From: an uncultured Eubacteriales bacterium
GTDB taxonomy: Bacteria > Bacillota_A > Clostridia > Christensenellales > Aristaeellaceae
DNA length: 7,930 nt
Reading direction: 5' to 3'
NCBI GenBank assembly: GCA_902795555.1
Contig: CADBLV010000040.1
Location: forward strand, 1-7,930
Program-made: the position numbers and the translations under genes
Shown: in pieces, positions 5,247-7,930 of the stretch
Layout of the letters: the number at the start of each line of letters is the position of its first letter
How positions within the stretch are numbered: position 1 is the stretch's first letter
The notes under the pieces: model-generated
What the model was told of the DNA's origin: nothing
What the model saw: the letters and a program-made list of their open reading frames with translations, nothing else
Database searches by the model: none

Positions 5247-6317
5247 ATGAAACAGCCTGTCGACCTGAACGGAAAAACCATCCTGGTTACGGGATCCCCG
5301 GGATTTATCGGGGCGAACCTGGTGCTGCGCCTGCTGAAGGAGATGACCTCCGGGCTGATTATTTCCCTGGACAACATGAATGACTATTACGATCCCGCAC
5401 TGAAGGAATATCGGCTGTCGCTGATTGAGAAGGCCGCGGAATCCTCGGCCGCGGAGCATCGGTTTATCCGCGGCTCCATCGCGGACAAAGCGCTGGTGGA
5501 TTCCGTTTTCTCCGAATTCCACCCGCAGGTCGTCGTCAATCTGGCGGCCCAGGCCGGTGTTCGATACAGCATTGACCATCCGGATGTATATATTGAAAGC
5601 AATCTCATCGGCTTTTTCAATATCCTGGAGGCCTGCCGCCATTTCCCCGTGGAACACCTGGTTTACGCCTCCTCCAGCTCCGTTTACGGAGGGAATAAGA
5701 AGGTGCCTTTCAGCGTGGACGACCCCGTGGATCACCCGGTGAGCCTTTACGCGGCGACGAAGAAAAGCAACGAACTGCTGGCGCACGCCTATGCCAAGCT
5801 GTATAACATTCCTTCCACGGGCCTGCGCTTCTTCACGGTTTACGGACCGGCGGGACGGCCGGACATGTTCTATTTCTCCGCAACCCGGAAGCTGAAACGC
5901 GGGGAGACGATTCAGATTTTCAACTACGGCGAATGCAAACGGGATTTCACCTATATCGACGACATCATCGAGGGCGTTTACCGCGTGATGCAGGGCGCGC
6001 CTGAAAAAGCCACGGGGGAGGACGGCCTGCCGATTCCGCCCTACGCCGTTTATAACATCGGGGGCGGAACCCCCGAAAACCTGCTGGATTTTGTGGCTGT
6101 GCTGCAGGAGGAGCTGGTTTCAGCGGGGGTGCTGCCGGCGGATTATGATTTTGAGGGTCATCGGGAGCTGGTTCCGATGCAGCCGGGGGATGTGCCTGTG
6201 ACCTATGCGGATTCCGAGGCGCTGGCGCGGGATTACGGATTTACGCCCGCCGTCGGGATTCGGGAGGGGCTGCGGCGCTTTGCCCAATGGATGAAAGAGG
6301 CGCCGTTCCTCTCATGA
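5247..6317 (+). CDS. UDP-glucuronate 4-epimerase (NAD-dependent, extended SDR)
   Basis: A 356-residue cytosolic extended SDR that interconverts UDP-glucuronate and UDP-galacturonate. The N-terminal NAD site is TGSPGFIG at 15-22. The active site has the SSSSVYG strand end (142-148) and Y168-A-A-T-K172. Family-specific stretches are clear: LDNMNDYYDPALKEYRL (41-57), GPAGRPDMF (200-208), IFNYGECKRDFTYIDDI (224-240), and MQPGDVPVTYADSEAL near the end (311-326). These match the CapI/LpsL/GAE group rather than GalE (UDP-glucose 4-epimerase) or RmlB. UDP-GalA made here normally goes to capsule, exopolysaccharide or glycolipid. Beside the candidate galacturonokinase it would let salvaged galacturonate also supply UDP-glucuronate. 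Its stop overlaps the next start by 4 bases (ATGA 6314-6317). Its ribosome binding site, AAGGGA at 5231-5236, is 10 bases before ATG 5247. The call is firm; direction in the cell is inferred. Confidence 0.93.
   Translation: MKQPVDLNGKTILVTGSPGFIGANLVLRLLKEMTSGLIISLDNMNDYYDPALKEYRLSLIEKAAESSAAEHRFIRGSIADKALVDSVFSEFHPQVVVNLAAQAGVRYSIDHPDVYIESNLIGFFNILEACRHFPVEHLVYASSSSVYGGNKKVPFSVDDPVDHPVSLYAATKKSNELLAHAYAKLYNIPSTGLRFFTVYGPAGRPDMFYFSATRKLKRGETIQIFNYGECKRDFTYIDDIIEGVYRVMQGAPEKATGEDGLPIPPYAVYNIGGGTPENLLDFVAVLQEELVSAGVLPADYDFEGHRELVPMQPGDVPVTYADSEALARDYGFTPAVGIREGLRRFAQWMKEAPFLS
6296..6312 (+). promoter_or_regulatory. Hairpin masking the ABC exporter ribosome binding site
   Basis: AGAGG (6296-6300), the only Shine-Dalgarno candidate for ATG 6314, is complementary to CCTCT (6308-6312) with a 7-base loop. 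Ribosomes finishing the epimerase (stop 6315-6317) would melt it, which fits translational coupling through the ATGA overlap. The stem is only 5 bp, so this is a suggestion. Confidence 0.35.
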
Positions 6318-7930
6318 AACTGATCGGAAAATATATTCGCCCGTATCGGCGGCTGATTCTGGCTGTGATGCTGATTAAGCTGCTGGGCACAGGAACCGAT
6401 CTGCTTCTGCCCTATGTGCTGGAGCATCTTCTGGACCGGGTGATTCCCGCGGCGGACAGCGCCTGGCCGGTCGTGGCCTGGGGCGGCGTGATGCTGCTGC
6501 TGACGGCGGCCACACGGGTGCTGAACGTGGTGGCCAACCGGATGAGTGTTCGTGTGGCCAAAAACAGCACGTTTGCCGTGCGCCGGGATCTGTTTCACGC
6601 GGCGCTGAACCTTTCCGGAAGCCAGACGGACAGCGTGGGCCTGCCGTCCCTGATCTCCCGGATGACCAGCGACACCTATAACGTTCAGGGTTTTATCCGC
6701 ATGATTCAGACCATGGGGATCCGGGCGCCGATCATGCTGCTGGGGGGAATCGCCATCACGCTGACCATGGACACGGGGCTGGCCATGATCCTCTGCATTA
6801 TGGCGCCCATTATGATTCTGCTGGTGTGCTTCGTGTCGTGGAAGGGGATTCCGCTGTATAACGAGGTGCAGCGGCGGATGGATCACCTGGTGCGCCGGAT
6901 GCGGGAGAGCATCACGGGGATCCGGGTCGTGAAAGCGCTGGGCAAGGAACCTTTTGAACAGCGGCGATACGGAGAAGCAAACGACCGCATGATGCACCAG
7001 GAAGTGAAAGCTACGGTGATCATGAGCCTGCCCGGCCCGATCGTCACGCTGTTTTTAAACGTGGGCCTGACCCTGGTTGTGCTGGTCGGAGCCGGACGGG
7101 TGAACGACGGCCAGACCGAACCCGGGGTGATTCTTGCCTTTCTGACCTATTTCAATATGATCCTGATGGGCGTCATGGGACTGAACCGGATTTTCATGAT
7201 GATGTCCAAGGCTAACGCTTCCGCAAACCGGATTGCGGAAATTGTGGACATGCCGGAAACGCTGACGGCGCTGCCTCCGTCGGAACTGGCGGAAGCGCCG
7301 GCAAGGGAGGAGCGGAATGCCGCTTCCGCTTTGGGAGGAACCGACGCGGAGGCGGCGGTGATCTTTGACCATGTGACCTTCAATTATGACGCGGAGGGGG
7401 CCGCGGGAACCGACGGCCGGCCCGGTCAGTTCCTCGGGGAGGAACGGGGCAAATGCCTGAAGGATATTTCCTTCCGCGTGAAGAAGGGCGGGAGCCTGGG
7501 CATCATCGGCGCAACAGGATCCGGGAAATCTTCCGTGATCAACCTGCTCATGCGTTTTTATGATCCCCAGGAAGGGCATGTTTTCGTGGATGGGAAGGAT
7601 GTCCGGGGATATGAAAAGGATGAACTGCACCGGAAATTCGGGGTTGTTTTTCAGAACGACGTGATCTTTGCCGACACGATTCGGGAAAATATCGTTTTCG
7701 GCCGGGAAGTTTCCGAAGAGGCGCTGCGGGCGGCTGCCCGGGACGCCCAGGCCGCGGCTTTTATCGAGGCCTACGGCGACGGATATGACCACGCGGCGGC
7801 CATCAGGGGAGCCAACTTCTCCGGCGGGCAGAAGCAGCGGCTGCTGATTGCCCGGGCCCTGGCGGCCAAACCGGAGATCCTGATTCTGGACGATGCTTCC
7901 TCAGCCCTGGATTACCGGACGGACGCGGAG
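6314..7930 (+). CDS. ABC exporter half-transporter, TMD-NBD fusion (3' end beyond window)
   Basis: The first 539 residues of a multidrug/lipid-type ABC exporter; it continues past the window. The N-terminus (MKLIGKYIRPYRRLIL) is typical, and residues ~10-305 hold the six-helix ABC transmembrane domain. The nucleotide-binding domain has an A-loop Tyr (FNYD, Y358), Walker A GATGSGKSS (399-407), Q-loop Q447 (VFQND), signature FSGGQ (502-506), Walker B ILILDD (522-527) and D-loop SALD (530-533). The residue after the Walker B Asp is D527, not the catalytic Glu. This matches the degenerate-site subunit of heterodimers such as TM287/288 and BmrC/BmrD, so a partner gene is expected downstream. Two unusual stretches rich in Ala, Gly and Glu lie in the TMD-NBD linker (~318-347) and between the A-loop and the next strand (~359-380). 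The substrate is unknown; export of a drug, lipid or glycolipid is possible. Start 6314 gives the 4-base overlap with the epimerase. Confidence 0.93.
   Translation, partial: MKLIGKYIRPYRRLILAVMLIKLLGTGTDLLLPYVLEHLLDRVIPAADSAWPVVAWGGVMLLLTAATRVLNVVANRMSVRVAKNSTFAVRRDLFHAALNLSGSQTDSVGLPSLISRMTSDTYNVQGFIRMIQTMGIRAPIMLLGGIAITLTMDTGLAMILCIMAPIMILLVCFVSWKGIPLYNEVQRRMDHLVRRMRESITGIRVVKALGKEPFEQRRYGEANDRMMHQEVKATVIMSLPGPIVTLFLNVGLTLVVLVGAGRVNDGQTEPGVILAFLTYFNMILMGVMGLNRIFMMMSKANASANRIAEIVDMPETLTALPPSELAEAPAREERNAASALGGTDAEAAVIFDHVTFNYDAEGAAGTDGRPGQFLGEERGKCLKDISFRVKKGGSLGIIGATGSGKSSVINLLMRFYDPQEGHVFVDGKDVRGYEKDELHRKFGVVFQNDVIFADTIRENIVFGREVSEEALRAAARDAQAAAFIEAYGDGYDHAAAIRGANFSGGQKQRLLIARALAAKPEILILDDASSALDYRTDAE

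Larger units (their letters stand above)
5122..5250 (+). other. Chain of three tiny overlapping ORFs bridging nucleotidyltransferase and epimerase
   Basis: The 121-base spacer is about 70% purine by hand count and holds no normal gene. It is tiled by tiny ORFs. ATG 5122 overlaps the upstream stop (ATGA) and opens MRDRTSACELGSSKRETS (stop 5176-5178). ATG 5183 follows 4 bases later and opens MTEVQRTKNALNR (stop TAA 5222-5224). ATG 5224 overlaps that stop (TAATGA) and opens MKEGNETP, whose stop (5248-5250) overlaps the epimerase ATG 5247. Only the epimerase start has a fair Shine-Dalgarno (AAGGGA 5231-5236). The peptides look like nothing known. A ribosome hand-over role is speculative. Confidence 0.3.

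Noticed and set aside
3197..5377. A long minus-strand open frame (about 726 codons) opposite the kinase and nucleotidyltransferase genes
   Set aside because: It is antisense to two genes with clear family motifs, its translation is rich in Pro, Arg, Gly and His with no recognisable domain, and open antisense frames are expected from strong third-position GC bias.

Overview
The window looks like a GC-rich, anaerobic Firmicutes (Clostridia-type) chromosome from a gut or rumen habitat. This is inferred from strong AGGAG-type ribosome binding sites, a BspA-like leucine-rich-repeat surface protein tail, a PAS/GGDEF/EAL protein, a BmrC-type ABC exporter half and strongly third-position-GC codon use. 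No rRNA, tRNA, CRISPR array, transposase or phage gene is visible. Every supported gene is on the + strand.

Layout. Bases 1-185 hold the C-terminal end of a BspA-like LRR surface protein. A near-consensus sigma-A promoter (223-251) then opens a run of six genes. These are a PAS-degenerate GGDEF-EAL protein, predicted to be a cyclic-di-GMP phosphodiesterase (314-2065), and a PAP2-family membrane phosphatase (2107-3054). A GHMP-family sugar-1-kinase that looks more like plant galacturonokinase than galactokinase follows (3203-4387). Next come an RmlA-like sugar-1-phosphate nucleotidyltransferase (4391-5125), a UDP-glucuronate 4-epimerase (5247-6317) and the first 539 residues of an ABC exporter half-transporter that runs off the window (6314-7930). 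Two spacers, 3055-3202 and 5126-5246, are purine-rich and hold short degenerate repeats, inverted repeats and chains of tiny ORFs. No clear second promoter was found in them.

How the genes may work together. The kinase, nucleotidyltransferase and epimerase read as a complete short salvage route: free galacturonate to galacturonate-1-phosphate, then to UDP-galacturonate, then reversibly to UDP-glucuronate. It would recycle pectin-derived uronic acid directly into nucleotide-sugar precursors for cell-surface polysaccharide. The route from GalA-1-P is known in plants, where a broad UDP-sugar pyrophosphorylase does the second step. Here an RmlA-like enzyme would do it. This is the best candidate in the window for a poorly described bacterial system. 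The epimerase call is strong, the galacturonate specificity of the kinase is a motif-based inference, and the substrate of the nucleotidyltransferase is inferred mainly from context. A c-di-GMP hydrolase and a lipid-phosphate phosphatase upstream fit a surface-polysaccharide or envelope setting but do not prove one.
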